A DNA stretch of 64,000 nt, taken from Bacillota bacterium. GTDB lineage: Bacteria; Bacillota; UBA4882; UBA8346. Below the pieces are notes generated by a model, which saw only the letters and a list, made by a program, of their open reading frames with translations, had not been told where the DNA came from and ran no database searches. Position 1 is the stretch's first letter. Each line of letters begins with the position of its first letter. The stretch covers positions 62,001 to 126,000 of the forward strand of contig JAEYGI010000072.1 in assembly GCA_023402395.1 (NCBI GenBank), read 5' to 3'. The translations under genes and the position numbers were made by a program. This document shows positions 32,037-40,258 of this stretch, one piece after another.

Positions 32037-32346
32037 CCCGCCTGCACCATCTTCTGTAGCAAAATCTTGCCGTATTTGCGCATTCATAGATTAACCCCGG
32101 ATCTTGATACATACTATTTAACAGAGGATACTCCGCCCTGCGTAAATTTTGGCAACTTTTATCCATAACCGGCGTTATACGTTATAGAAGATAAAGGAAA
32201 CCCAAAGAGAATTCTAAACCGAATTCGGCGAGTAACCGATAATTATTGTGAGCAACGCTTCGGAGCATTTTTTAGTGGAATTCGCCGCGGTTTAGGCCGT
32301 GTTCCGGATGCAATGCCCGCAGGCAGATTCGAAAGGGGGATGGCTC
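32037..32346 (+). other. Leader region of the CBS-ACT gene with a long-range inverted repeat
   Basis: CTAAACCG (32214-32221) pairs exactly with CGGTTTAG (32288-32295), enclosing further GC-rich self-complementary segments (GAATTCGGCG with GGAATTCGCCG-type pairing). It may be a structured leader. No riboswitch class or clear promoter was recognised. Confidence 0.4.
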
Positions 32347-32988
32347 ATGTTTGTAAAAGACCGGATGACCGTCAACCCGGTGACCACTACCGAAAGCACG
32401 CCCATATTGGAGGCTGGCGAATTGCTGCGCAAGCACAACTTCACCCGGTTGCCGGTAGTCGAAGGCGGTAAGCTGGTAGGGATCATCACCGAGGAAGACC
32501 TGTTGAAAGTGAGTCCGTCGGCGGCAACCACCTTGAGCGTCTGGGAGTTGAATTACGTCCTCTCCAAACTGCAGGTGAAGGAGGCCATGACCAGAAATCC
32601 GATTACCATCGGACCGCAGGCGACGCTGGAAGAAGCGGCCATGCTGATGCGGGAAAAACGAGTCGGCGCCCTGCCGGTGGTCGAAGGCGGCAAGCTGGTA
32701 GGGATCATCACCGAGTCCGATATCTTCGACGCCTTTCTGGATCTGATGGGGCTGAAACAGACCGGAACCAGGCTGACCATTGATTTGGAGAACCGGATCG
32801 GCGCTATCGCCGACTTGACCGAAATCATCAAACGGCAAGGCGTGAGCATCATCTCAATGGCCCTGTTCCATGAGGGCAATCACGGCGGTGAACTGGTGCT
32901 GCGGCTTGATTCCCCCCAGACCGAGTCCTTGGTCGAAACCTTGAAGCAGCAGGGGTATAAGATTATTCATATGGTGCACTGGAATTAG
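32347..32988 (+). CDS. CBS-pair/ACT domain protein (AcuB-like)
   Basis: The protein has 213 residues: two CBS domains (about 1-60 and 75-135) and a C-terminal ACT domain (about 140-213; LTIDLENRIGAIADLTEIIKRQ). The layout is that of AcuB and related regulators, which sense adenine nucleotides through CBS and amino acids or other small ligands through ACT. The two CBS domains share LPVVEGGKLVGIITE exactly. ATG 32347 has AAGGGGGA 7 bases upstream. Position after the Liv operon makes a link to amino acid metabolism plausible but unproven. Confidence 0.88.
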   Translation: MFVKDRMTVNPVTTTESTPILEAGELLRKHNFTRLPVVEGGKLVGIITEEDLLKVSPSAATTLSVWELNYVLSKLQVKEAMTRNPITIGPQATLEEAAMLMREKRVGALPVVEGGKLVGIITESDIFDAFLDLMGLKQTGTRLTIDLENRIGAIADLTEIIKRQGVSIISMALFHEGNHGGELVLRLDSPQTESLVETLKQQGYKIIHMVHWN

Positions 32989-33061
32989 CCTTACGGACTA
33001 CGTCCCGCGGTCGTTTCCAGGACCAAGCCTAGCGTAGAGCCATGGAAACGGAATCGACGCG

Positions 33062-33091
33062 CCAACGCCCGAAACGGGCGTTGGTTTTTTT
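33062..33091 (+). terminator. Terminator after the CBS-ACT gene
   Basis: CCAACGCCCG and CGGGCGTTGG form a 10-bp perfect stem with an AAA loop, followed by seven T. Confidence 0.93.
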
Positions 33092-33472
33092 GCTGACCGT
33101 TCCAGGGTTCCGCGCGAACTTTCCCGGGCTTTACCGAGGATTTCAAAGCGGAAAAAGTTCCGGACTGCCTCGGTTTTTACCGGAATAGGTTCCCGGCGAT
33201 CATTCCGGGGACGCCGGAATGGACGCGGGAGAGATCAAACTTGTAAATTTCGACACCGGAGATCGTTTTTACGGTAAAAAGGAGTCAATTGCGAGTCCGG
33301 AGAGAACCGCCGGGGAAATAATGGGATCGTTTTCGTGCCGGGAAACAAAGCCGGCAATTAAAAATTATAATTAAACCGGCCCACGCCATAAATTTTAATG
33401 AAGGTTTTATTTGATTTCCGGGAATAAATATATTACTGTTCAATAGGGATATTCAGGGAATCGAGGGGGAAC
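33092..33472. other. Gene-free stretch upstream of the first DUF4015 gene
   Basis: No protein frame, riboswitch or clear promoter was recognised in these 381 bases. Short CCGG-bearing inverted segments are scattered, and the last 100 bases are AT-rich. A GAGGGGG ribosome binding site precedes the gene at 33473. Confidence 0.4.
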
Positions 33473-34984
33473 ATGCCCAAAGCATCCAAAATCATTGCAG
33501 TGGCGCTCGCGCTTTTCACGCTGACCGTTCTGGGAACCGGAACCCGGCCGCCCGCGTCTGGGAGCGGGGAGCAGGGGAGCGGAACTTGGTGGCCGGATTG
33601 GCTGGCCCAGTTCGAGCTTCAGGCCAGGGAAGCCGTGGCGGTTCCGGCTTCGTCCGGCATCTTTCCGAACGGACTGGAATCGCTTTCACTGCCGGACCCG
33701 GACGAAACGCCCCGGGTGAAAGGGATCTACTTGACGTCCTGGACGGCGGGGAGCAAGACCCGGCTGAACCAGTTGGTTGATTTCAGCAACCGGACCGAGA
33801 TCAACGCGATGGTCATCGACGTCAAGGACGATACCGGCATCATCAGTTACCCGAGCCGGGTGCCGCTGGCCCGGACCCTCGGGGCCGGCCGGGCGAAGTT
33901 CGACCCCAAAGCGGTCCTGGAGGTATTGCGGCGAAACCGGATTTATCCGATCGCCCGGATCGTGGTTTTTAAAGATCCGTATCTGGCCGCCCACCGGACC
34001 GACCTGGCCGTTAAAAGCACCCAAGGCGGGCTATGGCGAGATTTCAAGGGCTTATATTGGGTCGACCCGTACAATAAAGCGGTTTGGGACTATACGGTAG
34101 CGATCGCCGAGGAAGCGGCCGGGCTGGGATTCAAGGAGATTCAGTTCGACTATGTCCGGTTTACCAGCGACGGCGTATTGAAATATTGTTTGTACCCGGC
34201 CAGCGACAACCGGCGGAAAGCCGATGTGATCCGGGATTTTTTGAAGTATGCTTATGCCCGGCTAAATCCGCTCGGGGTCAAGGTGTCGGCCGATGTCTTC
34301 GGCTTGACCTGCTCGGCTACGGATGATCTCGGAATCGGCCAGGTTCTTGAGAAGGTGGCCGAGGGAGTTGATGTGATCTGCCCGATGGTATATCCCTCCC
34401 ATTATCGCAAAGGAGCTTATCAACTGCCCGACCCGGACCGCGCGCCCTACGAGACCGTGTATCAGAGCCTGATCCACGCGCGACGGCGGTTGGAGGCGCT
34501 TGAACCGGGCCGGAAGGTAGTCCTTCGCCCCTGGCTTCAGGACTTTTCGCTCCGGAACCGTTATGGCCGGGAGCAACTGCTGGCCCAGATCAAGGCCGTG
34601 GAAGACGCCGGATTTGAAGAATGGATCTTCTGGAACCCTGGCAACACCTATGACCTTTCCAAATACCGGCCAACCCCGCCAGTGATGACCGCGGTCGCGC
34701 CGGCCCAGCCGGACGCTACCTCGATCGTTCCAGCTCCGCTGGAGACGACCCCGGTCGTTCCGACTCCGCCGGCGGCGATCCCGACCGTGCCGGCCCAACC
34801 GGAGGAGACTCCGATGGTTTCGGCCCAGCCGGAGGCAACCCCGGCAATCCTCCCGACGTCTCTGCCGGACATGCCGCTTCCCGAGCCTACGCCGGAACCG
34901 CGGACAACCCCGGCTCCGTCTGAAGTGGAAACCGGCGCCGCCAGTCCCACCGCGGCGCCGGAACCGGAGAACAATGGGGTATAG
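33473..34984 (+). CDS. DUF4015 (putative glycoside hydrolase) protein with Pro/Thr-rich tail
   Basis: The protein has 503 residues. A hydrophobic N-terminus (1-25) is a signal peptide or anchor. The DUF4015 TIM-barrel-like domain (about 80-400) shows VKGIYLTSWTAGS, AMVIDVKDDTG, IYPIARIVVFKDP, FKEIQFDYVRFTSDG, DVICPMVYPSHY and RPWLQDF. Acidic residues at strand ends resemble GH active sites. The last 100 residues are a low-complexity Pro/Ala/Thr linker with repeated P-A-Q-P-E-type units, likely wall- or surface-exposed. A paralogue lies at 49550-50725, where the linker is at the other end. The substrate is unknown. Confidence 0.85.
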   Translation: MPKASKIIAVALALFTLTVLGTGTRPPASGSGEQGSGTWWPDWLAQFELQAREAVAVPASSGIFPNGLESLSLPDPDETPRVKGIYLTSWTAGSKTRLNQLVDFSNRTEINAMVIDVKDDTGIISYPSRVPLARTLGAGRAKFDPKAVLEVLRRNRIYPIARIVVFKDPYLAAHRTDLAVKSTQGGLWRDFKGLYWVDPYNKAVWDYTVAIAEEAAGLGFKEIQFDYVRFTSDGVLKYCLYPASDNRRKADVIRDFLKYAYARLNPLGVKVSADVFGLTCSATDDLGIGQVLEKVAEGVDVICPMVYPSHYRKGAYQLPDPDRAPYETVYQSLIHARRRLEALEPGRKVVLRPWLQDFSLRNRYGREQLLAQIKAVEDAGFEEWIFWNPGNTYDLSKYRPTPPVMTAVAPAQPDATSIVPAPLETTPVVPTPPAAIPTVPAQPEETPMVSAQPEATPAILPTSLPDMPLPEPTPEPRTTPAPSEVETGAASPTAAPEPENNGV

Positions 34985-35005
34985 TCAGGTCTTCGCAAGT
35001 TTTAA

Positions 35006-35034
35006 TTGCGTTCCCAACTATTCTTTGGTATAAT
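35006..35034 (+). promoter_or_regulatory. Promoter of rplM-rpsI
   Basis: TTGCGT (35006-35011) and an extended -10 TGGTATAAT (TATAAT 35029-35034) are separated by 17 bases. The 80-base leader that follows contains CGGCC/CGGCCG pairing and might be an L13 autoregulatory element, but I could not match it with confidence. Confidence 0.8.
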
Positions 35035-35123
35035 TGTTAAGTCCGTAAACATACGGCCCTTTTCTTCTGAACGGCCGGGTCCGATTGGGAGATTAGCAGC
35101 ATTCATGCAGGGGGAGAAGCATA

Positions 35124-35558
35124 ATGAAGACCTACTTGGCTAAACCCGAGGAGGTTCAGCGGAAATGGTTCGTCATCGACGCTGAAGGAAAAGCCTTGGG
35201 CAGACTCGCCACGCAAGTGGCCACCATTCTCCGCGGCAAGCACAAACCGACCTTTACTCCGAACGTCGATTGCGGCGATCATGTGATCATCATCAACGCC
35301 GACAAGGTACGGTTGACCGGGAACAAAGCCCAGGATAAGCTGGTGCATACCCATTCCATGTATCCCGGTGGCTTGAAAACCGCGAAGTACAGCGATTTGC
35401 TTAAAACCAAACCGGAATATGCGTTGACCAAGACCATCTGGGGAATGCTTCCTCACAACCGCTTAGGCCGGCAGATGATCAAAAAACTCAAGGTTTACCG
35501 TGGCGGCGAGCATCCACATGCGGCGCAGCTTCCGGAGACGCTTGAAATCGAGGCCTAA
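35124..35558 (+). CDS. rplM: 50S ribosomal protein L13
   Basis: The protein has 144 residues, the full length. It has the typical KWFVIDAEGKALGRLAT opening and the LPHNRLGRQMIKKLKVYRG signature. It binds 23S rRNA early in 50S assembly. A GGGGGAG ribosome binding site lies 10 bases upstream. rpsI follows after 20 bases, the usual bacterial pair. Confidence 0.97.
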   Translation: MKTYLAKPEEVQRKWFVIDAEGKALGRLATQVATILRGKHKPTFTPNVDCGDHVIIINADKVRLTGNKAQDKLVHTHSMYPGGLKTAKYSDLLKTKPEYALTKTIWGMLPHNRLGRQMIKKLKVYRGGEHPHAAQLPETLEIEA

Positions 35559-35578
35559 GAAAGGGAGGAGGAAACAAG

Positions 35579-35989
35579 ATGCCACGTGCGAAGAAAACCG
35601 CTAAAACAGTTTATTACGGGACCGGACGGAGAAAATGCGCCGTCGCCAAAGTGCGGGTCGTCCCCGGTCAAGGCAATGTCACCGTGAACGGCAAACCGGT
35701 AGCCGATTACTTCGGCCGCAAAATGTTGGAGTTGGTCGTCCGGCAACCGCTGGAGGTCATCAATTCCGGAGCCAAGTACGATGTTCTGGCGTCGGTAAAC
35801 GGCGGCGGAGTCAGCGGACAGGCGGGAGCGGTCCGGCACGGGATTGCCCGGGCGCTGCTTAAAGTGGAAGACGAGTTCCGTTCGCCGCTGAAAAAGGCTG
35901 GATTCCTCACCCGCGATCCGCGGATGAAGGAACGCCGCAAGTACGGCTTGAAAAAAGCCAGAAAAGCGCCGCAATTCTCCAAACGTTAA
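35579..35989 (+). CDS. rpsI: 30S ribosomal protein S9
   Basis: The protein has 136 residues. GTGRRKCAVAKVRVVPG and the basic C-terminus KKARKAPQFSKR, whose last residues reach the P-site tRNA, are diagnostic. GGGAGGAGG precedes the ATG. A terminator follows within 20 bases. Confidence 0.97.
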   Translation: MPRAKKTAKTVYYGTGRRKCAVAKVRVVPGQGNVTVNGKPVADYFGRKMLELVVRQPLEVINSGAKYDVLASVNGGGVSGQAGAVRHGIARALLKVEDEFRSPLKKAGFLTRDPRMKERRKYGLKKARKAPQFSKR

Positions 35990-36005
35990 TCAAAAAGCGA
36001 CGTCA

Positions 36006-36031
36006 ACACGACCGGTTCCGGTCGTGTTTTG
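36006..36031 (+). terminator. Terminator after rpsI
   Basis: CACGACCGG and CCGGTCGTG form a perfect stem with a TT loop, followed by TTTTGT. It lies just before the thiN ribosome binding site. Confidence 0.8.
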
Positions 36032-36050
36032 TCGTTTCGGGGGGCTGAAC

Positions 36051-36716
36051 ATGATGCGCGCATTGCTGGTAGGCGGTGGGCCGGTCGATCCGGCGCAGCT
36101 CGCCGCGGAGCTGGAAAGCGGACCGGAGCTGACCATCGCCGTCGACGGCGGGGGCCGGAGTTTTTTGCAACTGGGGATCCGGCCTGGGCTAATGCTGGGG
36201 GATTTTGACTCCCTGCCGGAGGCCGACCGGGAGCGGCTGGCCGCCGCCGGCGTCCAAATGCTGACCTTTCCACGGGCCAAGGACCAGACCGATCTGGAGC
36301 TTGCGATCGATTTGGCCCTGGAGCGGAGCGCCGGAGAGATCCGGATCCTGGGCGGGTTGGGCCGGCGCGTCGATCATACCCTCGGCAATATCGGCCTGCT
36401 TTGGAAGGCGTTGCGGCGGGGCGTCACGGCCCGGCTGCTTGATCCGGAGCACGAGATTTTTGTCGTGGACCGGCCGTTTCAACTGGCGGCCCGGCCGGGC
36501 TGGGCGGTGTCGTTGGTGCCGCTCACCCCTCAAGTGCGGGCGGTCCGGACCGAAGGGTTGCGCTTCCCGCTCCGTGACGAGGATTTGGAGTTCATCCAGC
36601 CCCGGGGATTGCATAACGAATTCGCGGCCCCTATGGCCGGCGTAGGGTTTGTGGATGGGATCATGCTGGTAATCCTTTTTGCGGAAACCGCCGACCAAAC
36701 CATTCCGTCAAGTTGA
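36051..36716 (+). CDS. thiN: Thiamine pyrophosphokinase
   Basis: The protein has 221 residues. TIAVDGGGRSFLQLGIRPGLMLGDFDSLP holds the Asp-rich metal- and ATP-binding motif (GDFDS). KDQTDLELAI and GGLGRRVDHTLGN are further signatures of the COG1564 family. It converts thiamine to thiamine diphosphate with ATP. ATG 36051 follows GGGGGG; ATG 36054 is the alternative. Confidence 0.93.
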   Translation: MMRALLVGGGPVDPAQLAAELESGPELTIAVDGGGRSFLQLGIRPGLMLGDFDSLPEADRERLAAAGVQMLTFPRAKDQTDLELAIDLALERSAGEIRILGGLGRRVDHTLGNIGLLWKALRRGVTARLLDPEHEIFVVDRPFQLAARPGWAVSLVPLTPQVRAVRTEGLRFPLRDEDLEFIQPRGLHNEFAAPMAGVGFVDGIMLVILFAETADQTIPSS

Positions 36717-36731
36717 AACAGGGCATCCCAT

Positions 36732-36761
36732 TTGACTGAATTCGGAAAAATTGTATATAAT
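36732..36761 (+). promoter_or_regulatory. Promoter of the mazE-mazF-like operon
   Basis: TTGACT (36732-36737) and TATAAT (36756-36761) are separated by 18 bases, about 55 bases before the antitoxin ATG. Confidence 0.75.
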
Positions 36762-36815
36762 AATTATGGTATTCAGGCTTTCTTTCTCTTTGGATTATGA
36801 GATGGGGGTGGATGA

Positions 36816-37094
36816 ATGGCACAAGCCAAACGAATCGCGGTCAGCATGCCGGACAGCCTCCTCCAAGAGGTGGATGGGATCGTCCGCCGGGAAACGGGAA
36901 ACCGCAGCGCCTTCGTTCGTGAAGCCGTATTGCTGCTGGTTGAGGAGCGTCGCCGCCGGGAACGGCTGGAACAATGCCGCGCCGGTTATCAAACCATGGG
37001 CAAACTCAATTTGGCTTTGGCCGAGGAAGGCATGGAAACCGCCGCGCTGGATCTTGACGAGTATGAAGATTATCTGCAAAAAAGGGAATCGTGA
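36816..37094 (+). CDS. Ribbon-helix-helix antitoxin (EndoAI/CopG type)
   Basis: The protein has 92 residues. The N-terminal ribbon-helix-helix (KRIAVSMPDSLLQEVDGIV then NRSAFVREAVLLLVEE) binds DNA, and an acidic C-terminal tail (EYEDYLQKRES) would wrap the toxin. It stands 4 bases before the MazF/EndoA gene. It presumably neutralises that toxin and represses the operon. A GGGGGTGG ribosome binding site precedes the ATG. Confidence 0.9.
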   Translation: MAQAKRIAVSMPDSLLQEVDGIVRRETGNRSAFVREAVLLLVEERRRRERLEQCRAGYQTMGKLNLALAEEGMETAALDLDEYEDYLQKRES

Positions 37095-37098
37095 TTGA

Positions 37099-37449
37099 AT
37101 GGTCCGCCGCGGAGAGATTTATTATGCGAATTTAAACCCGGTGCTCGGTTCGGAACAGGGGGGTCTCAGACCGGTACTGATCATTCAGAACGATATCGGC
37201 AACACTTACAGTCCAACCACAATCATCGCCGCCATTACGTCCAGGATTAAACGCGCTAAACTACCCACCCACATCGAGATCAGCGCCGAACGGTTTCACT
37301 TGGAAAAGGACTCCGTCATCCTCTTGGAGCAGTTGCGCACAGTTGACAAGCAGCGACTGAAGGAACGTATTACTTTTCTGGATGAAGCGACCATGCAGCA
37401 AGTCAATGAAGCACTGGAGATCAGTTTGGGATTGCGGGAATCGCGCTAA
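37099..37449 (+). CDS. ndoA: MazF/EndoA-type endoribonuclease toxin
   Basis: The protein has 116 residues, matching EndoA of Bacillus. RRGEIYYANLNPVLGSEQGGLRPVLIIQND and the ITSRIKRAKLPTHIEI segment are family hallmarks; Arg25-equivalent and Thr48-equivalent catalytic positions appear present (GLRP, ITS). It cleaves single-stranded mRNA at short motifs. It is the second gene of the toxin-antitoxin operon, and a terminator follows. Confidence 0.94.
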   Translation: MVRRGEIYYANLNPVLGSEQGGLRPVLIIQNDIGNTYSPTTIIAAITSRIKRAKLPTHIEISAERFHLEKDSVILLEQLRTVDKQRLKERITFLDEATMQQVNEALEISLGLRESR

Positions 37450-37485
37450 AAGCCCAACTAAATGATTTGTTACGCTTATCTGATG

Positions 37486-37517
37486 AGAAATCCGCGAAAC
37501 GGCGGGTTTCTTTTTTA
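37486..37517 (+). terminator. Terminator after the toxin gene
   Basis: GAAATCCGC pairs with GCGGGTTTC (one G-T pair) around GAAACG and is followed by six T. Confidence 0.85.
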
Positions 37518-37570
37518 TTGCCCCGTAACGCCTTGATCCAGGAGGTCTATGCGGGTATTCGAAACAGCCA

Positions 37571-37651
37571 CTGTGGTATATTGTGCCATATAACTACCCA
37601 TTGGCTTGTGCTTATATCCTGGAAAAAGGATTACGCGCACAAGCTCCTAGC
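37571..37651 (+). repeat. Dispersed intergenic repeat, copy B
   Basis: It is closest to copy C: the tract AAAAAGGATTACGCGCACAA is identical in both. GGCTTGTGC and GCGCACAAGC(T) can form the terminal stem. It lies between the ndoA terminator and tsaE; the flanking 130 bases hold nothing else recognisable. Confidence 0.85.
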
Positions 37652-37782
37652 CCCGTCAGGATAAACTGGCAGACAGTGGTAAAAAATAATAGAAACCGGG
37701 TCCAACGCCGCCCTTGACCGGCGTCGGGAAATCGTGTTAAGCTAAATCTAATAAAAGCGGGAAACCCTGGAAAAGGATTTGA

Positions 37783-38238
37783 ATGCACATCATGGTCCTT
37801 GATAGCGAACAAGCGACAATCGCCTTGGGAGAATCACTAGGAGAACGGTTACGGCCGGGAGATCTCCTTTTTTTATCGGGCGATCCCGGCGCCGGCAAAA
37901 CGACCCTGACGCAAGGAATCGCCCGGGGGCTGGGGGTGACCGTGCCGGTTACCAGCCCGACTTTTCAGTTGAAAAAGAGTTATACTGGGCGGTTCCGCCT
38001 GGTTCATCTCGACCTGTACCGGCTGGAACGGCCGGAAGAACTGGAAGTGCTGGAACCGGACGAACTCACCTCCGAAGGAATCACCGTAGTGGAATGGGGC
38101 GATCTTTTAAAGCAGCGACTGGCTCTTGAATATCTGGAGATCCGGATCGATTTCGGCCCGGCCGGAGGCCGGACGGCGACATTTACGCCCAGTGGCGGGC
38201 GCTATCATGATTTAGTTAAGGAGTTGGCGGGATGCTGA
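37783..38238 (+). CDS. tsaE: tRNA threonylcarbamoyladenosine biosynthesis ATPase TsaE
   Basis: The protein has 151 residues. The P-loop is GDPGAGKTT (33-41). SPTFQLKKSY and HLDLYRLERPEEL are TsaE motifs. It drives ATP-dependent turnover of the TsaB-TsaD complex in t6A37 synthesis. It overlaps tsaB by 7 bases. AAAAGGA precedes the ATG. Confidence 0.95.
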   Translation: MHIMVLDSEQATIALGESLGERLRPGDLLFLSGDPGAGKTTLTQGIARGLGVTVPVTSPTFQLKKSYTGRFRLVHLDLYRLERPEELEVLEPDELTSEGITVVEWGDLLKQRLALEYLEIRIDFGPAGGRTATFTPSGGRYHDLVKELAGC

Positions 38239-38939
38239 TTTTGGGGTTGGAAACCGCCACTCCCTGGGGGAGCCTGGCGCTGTGCGAGGATGACCAGGTC
38301 ATTTTGGAAGTTTCATTGCGAGCCGGCCGGGGCGGAGGCGAATATCTTTTGTCCCTGCTCGACAGCTTGCTCGTCAAAAGTGGCCGGCAAATGGAGGAGA
38401 TCGGCCTGGTGGCGGTAGGTACCGGCCCCGGTTCTTACACCGGCATCCGGGTCGGGTTGGCTGCGGCTCAGGGTTTAGCCGCGGCACTGGGCATTAAAGT
38501 GGTTGGAATCAATACCTTGCGGATTATCGCCGAAAATGCTGCCCTAGCCGCGGAGTGGATCGCTCCGGTAATCGACGCGCGCCGGGGCGAAATTTACGCC
38601 GCCTTGTACCAAAACACGGCCGGAGACCTCCTGGAAGTCATCGCTCCTGAAGCCGTTTCCGCCGTTAAGTTCCGGGAGCGCCTCGCTACGCTGCCGAAAG
38701 TGATGCTTGTTGGGGACGCCGCCAAGGCTTATGCCGAAATTTGGAACGTTGCCGCCAATCTGATGATTGGACCGGCCGCCTGGAACCGGCCTATGGCCGG
38801 CCAGGCTGGACTCATTGGAGGACTCCTGGCCAAAAAATCCGGTCAGGGTCAGGACCCGGATCAGCTTCGCCCCGCCTATTTGCGCCGGGTCGAAGCGGAA
38901 ATTCGCCTGGAGGAGCTTCAGCGTGACCGTAACGATTGA
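38232..38939 (+). CDS. tsaB: tRNA threonylcarbamoyladenosine biosynthesis protein TsaB
   Basis: The protein has 235 residues. LGLETATPWGSLAL opens the ASKHA fold, and VGTGPGSYTGIRVGLAAAQGLA is the TsaB signature. It lacks the TsaD metal histidines, as expected for the scaffold paralogue. It is translationally coupled to tsaE and overlaps rimI by 17 bases. Confidence 0.95.
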   Translation: MLILGLETATPWGSLALCEDDQVILEVSLRAGRGGGEYLLSLLDSLLVKSGRQMEEIGLVAVGTGPGSYTGIRVGLAAAQGLAAALGIKVVGINTLRIIAENAALAAEWIAPVIDARRGEIYAALYQNTAGDLLEVIAPEAVSAVKFRERLATLPKVMLVGDAAKAYAEIWNVAANLMIGPAAWNRPMAGQAGLIGGLLAKKSGQGQDPDQLRPAYLRRVEAEIRLEELQRDRND

Positions 38940-39375
38940 ACCGATGCGGGTTCAGGATTTGGAAGAAGTCATCGAAATCGAGCAATCCTCGTTTGCCACG
39001 CCGTGGTCGCGCGATTCTTTCCTGTATGAACTGCTGGAGAATCATCGCGCCATTTATTTGGTGGCCAGGGACGATTTTCGCAAAGTGGTCGGCTACATCG
39101 GGATGTGGGTCGTGTTCGACGAGGGCCATATCACCAATCTGGCCGCCCATCCGGTCTTCCGGCACCGCGGGGTGGGCCGGGCGCTGCTGGACGGACTGAC
39201 CGAGGTAGCCCGCCAGCACGGGGTGAAATACCTGACCCTCGAAGTCCGGCGCTCCAATTACCCGGCCCAGGAGCTTTACCAAAAATCTGGATTTGTCCAT
39301 ATGGGGGTCAGGCGCAAATATTATCTGGATAACAACGAAGACGCGTTAATCATGTGGAAGGGGCCGATTGGATAG
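38923..39375 (+). CDS. rimI: Ribosomal protein S18-alanine N-acetyltransferase
   Basis: The protein has 150 residues. It is a GNAT fold with HITNLAAHPVFRHRGVGRALL (acetyl-CoA pyrophosphate loop, R/Q-x-x-G-x-G/A) and YLTLEVRRSNYPAQELYQKSGF, both RimI-specific. GTG 38923 has GGAGGAG 7 bases upstream; ATG 38944 is a possible internal start. The tsaE-tsaB-rimI order is typical of Bacillota, but tsaD is elsewhere (21.4 kb). Confidence 0.92.
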   Translation: MTVTIEPMRVQDLEEVIEIEQSSFATPWSRDSFLYELLENHRAIYLVARDDFRKVVGYIGMWVVFDEGHITNLAAHPVFRHRGVGRALLDGLTEVARQHGVKYLTLEVRRSNYPAQELYQKSGFVHMGVRRKYYLDNNEDALIMWKGPIG

Positions 39376-39482
39376 CTTTGGCCTCAATTCTTCCCAAATA
39401 TTTTTAAAGAGACGAAGGAATTAAAAGCCTTTCGTAAAATTATTATTACAGGGAGATTAAGATTTCTATATGGGGTGACGCG

Positions 39483-40133
39483 ATGATCACAACGGGGAAC
39501 AATTTGGAGCGGGTTCATAACCATTTGTTGAAAATGGGCGGCCTAGTCGAAGAGACCATGAAACTGGCCATCCAGGCCTTGCGTGAACAAAATCTGGAAT
39601 TGGCGCGAACGGTCATCGAACGGGATGACGCCATCGACAATCTGCAGATTGTTATCGAAGAGGAGATCGAGCGGTCCGTGTCCAATGCCCCGCCGCTGGG
39701 GTTCGATTTGAAACGGGACTTCGCGACCGTCAAGATCGTCAACGACCTGGAACGGATCGGCGATTACGCGACCAACATCGCCGAGATCGTGCTGGAGTTG
39801 AAAAACCAGCCCTTTCTGAAACCATTGGTTCACATTCCGCAATTGGCGGCCTTGTCGATGAACATGGTGTCTACGGTGTTAAAAGCATTCGTCGACCGGG
39901 ACGCTGACCTGGCGGAAGCTGTCTGCCGAAAGGACGAGGAAGCTGACAATCTTTACGATGAGATTTGCGATGAGTTGGTGCGACTGACCGGAACCGGACT
40001 CGATCCCCAACAAGCCTATCAAGCGTCTCGGTTCATTCTCATCGCAGAATGGCTGGAACGGGCCGCCGACCATGCCACCAACATTGGCGAACAGACCATT
40101 TATATCCTCACTGGAAAGCGGGTCAAATACTAA
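39483..40133 (+). CDS. phoU: Phosphate-specific transport system accessory protein PhoU
   Basis: The protein has 216 residues. It is a double three-helix bundle with the two metal-binding repeats DLERIGDYATNIAE and WLERAADHATNIGE (E/DxxxD). It links phosphate uptake to PhoR-type signalling. No pst genes are adjacent, which is unusual because phoU normally ends the pst operon. A GGGGTGA ribosome binding site precedes the ATG, and a terminator follows the gene. Confidence 0.93.
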   Translation: MITTGNNLERVHNHLLKMGGLVEETMKLAIQALREQNLELARTVIERDDAIDNLQIVIEEEIERSVSNAPPLGFDLKRDFATVKIVNDLERIGDYATNIAEIVLELKNQPFLKPLVHIPQLAALSMNMVSTVLKAFVDRDADLAEAVCRKDEEADNLYDEICDELVRLTGTGLDPQQAYQASRFILIAEWLERAADHATNIGEQTIYILTGKRVKY

Positions 40134-40148
40134 AGCCGCTCGGTTCCG

Positions 40149-40181
40149 GCCGCCGCCCCGCTGGGGACGGCGGCTTTTTTG
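40149..40181 (+). terminator. Terminator after phoU
   Basis: CCGCCG-CCCC pairs with GGGG-CGGCGG with a single bulged A, followed by six T. Confidence 0.85.
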
Positions 40182-40258
40182 TTGCCGCCCCCTTCGATAC
40201 ATATTTGTCGCATCACTCACATAACAATTTAGCGTACGCTGGCGAAGGGGGAGTGGTG

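Noticed and set aside
34680..34960. Tandem DNA repeat in the first DUF4015 gene
   Set aside because: The units are low-complexity Pro/Ala/Thr codons within a protein linker, with irregular length. They are not a separate repeat element.
35035..35123. L13 ribosomal leader RNA upstream of rplM
   Set aside because: Some CGGCC/CGGCCG pairing exists, but the match to the known leader could not be established by eye.
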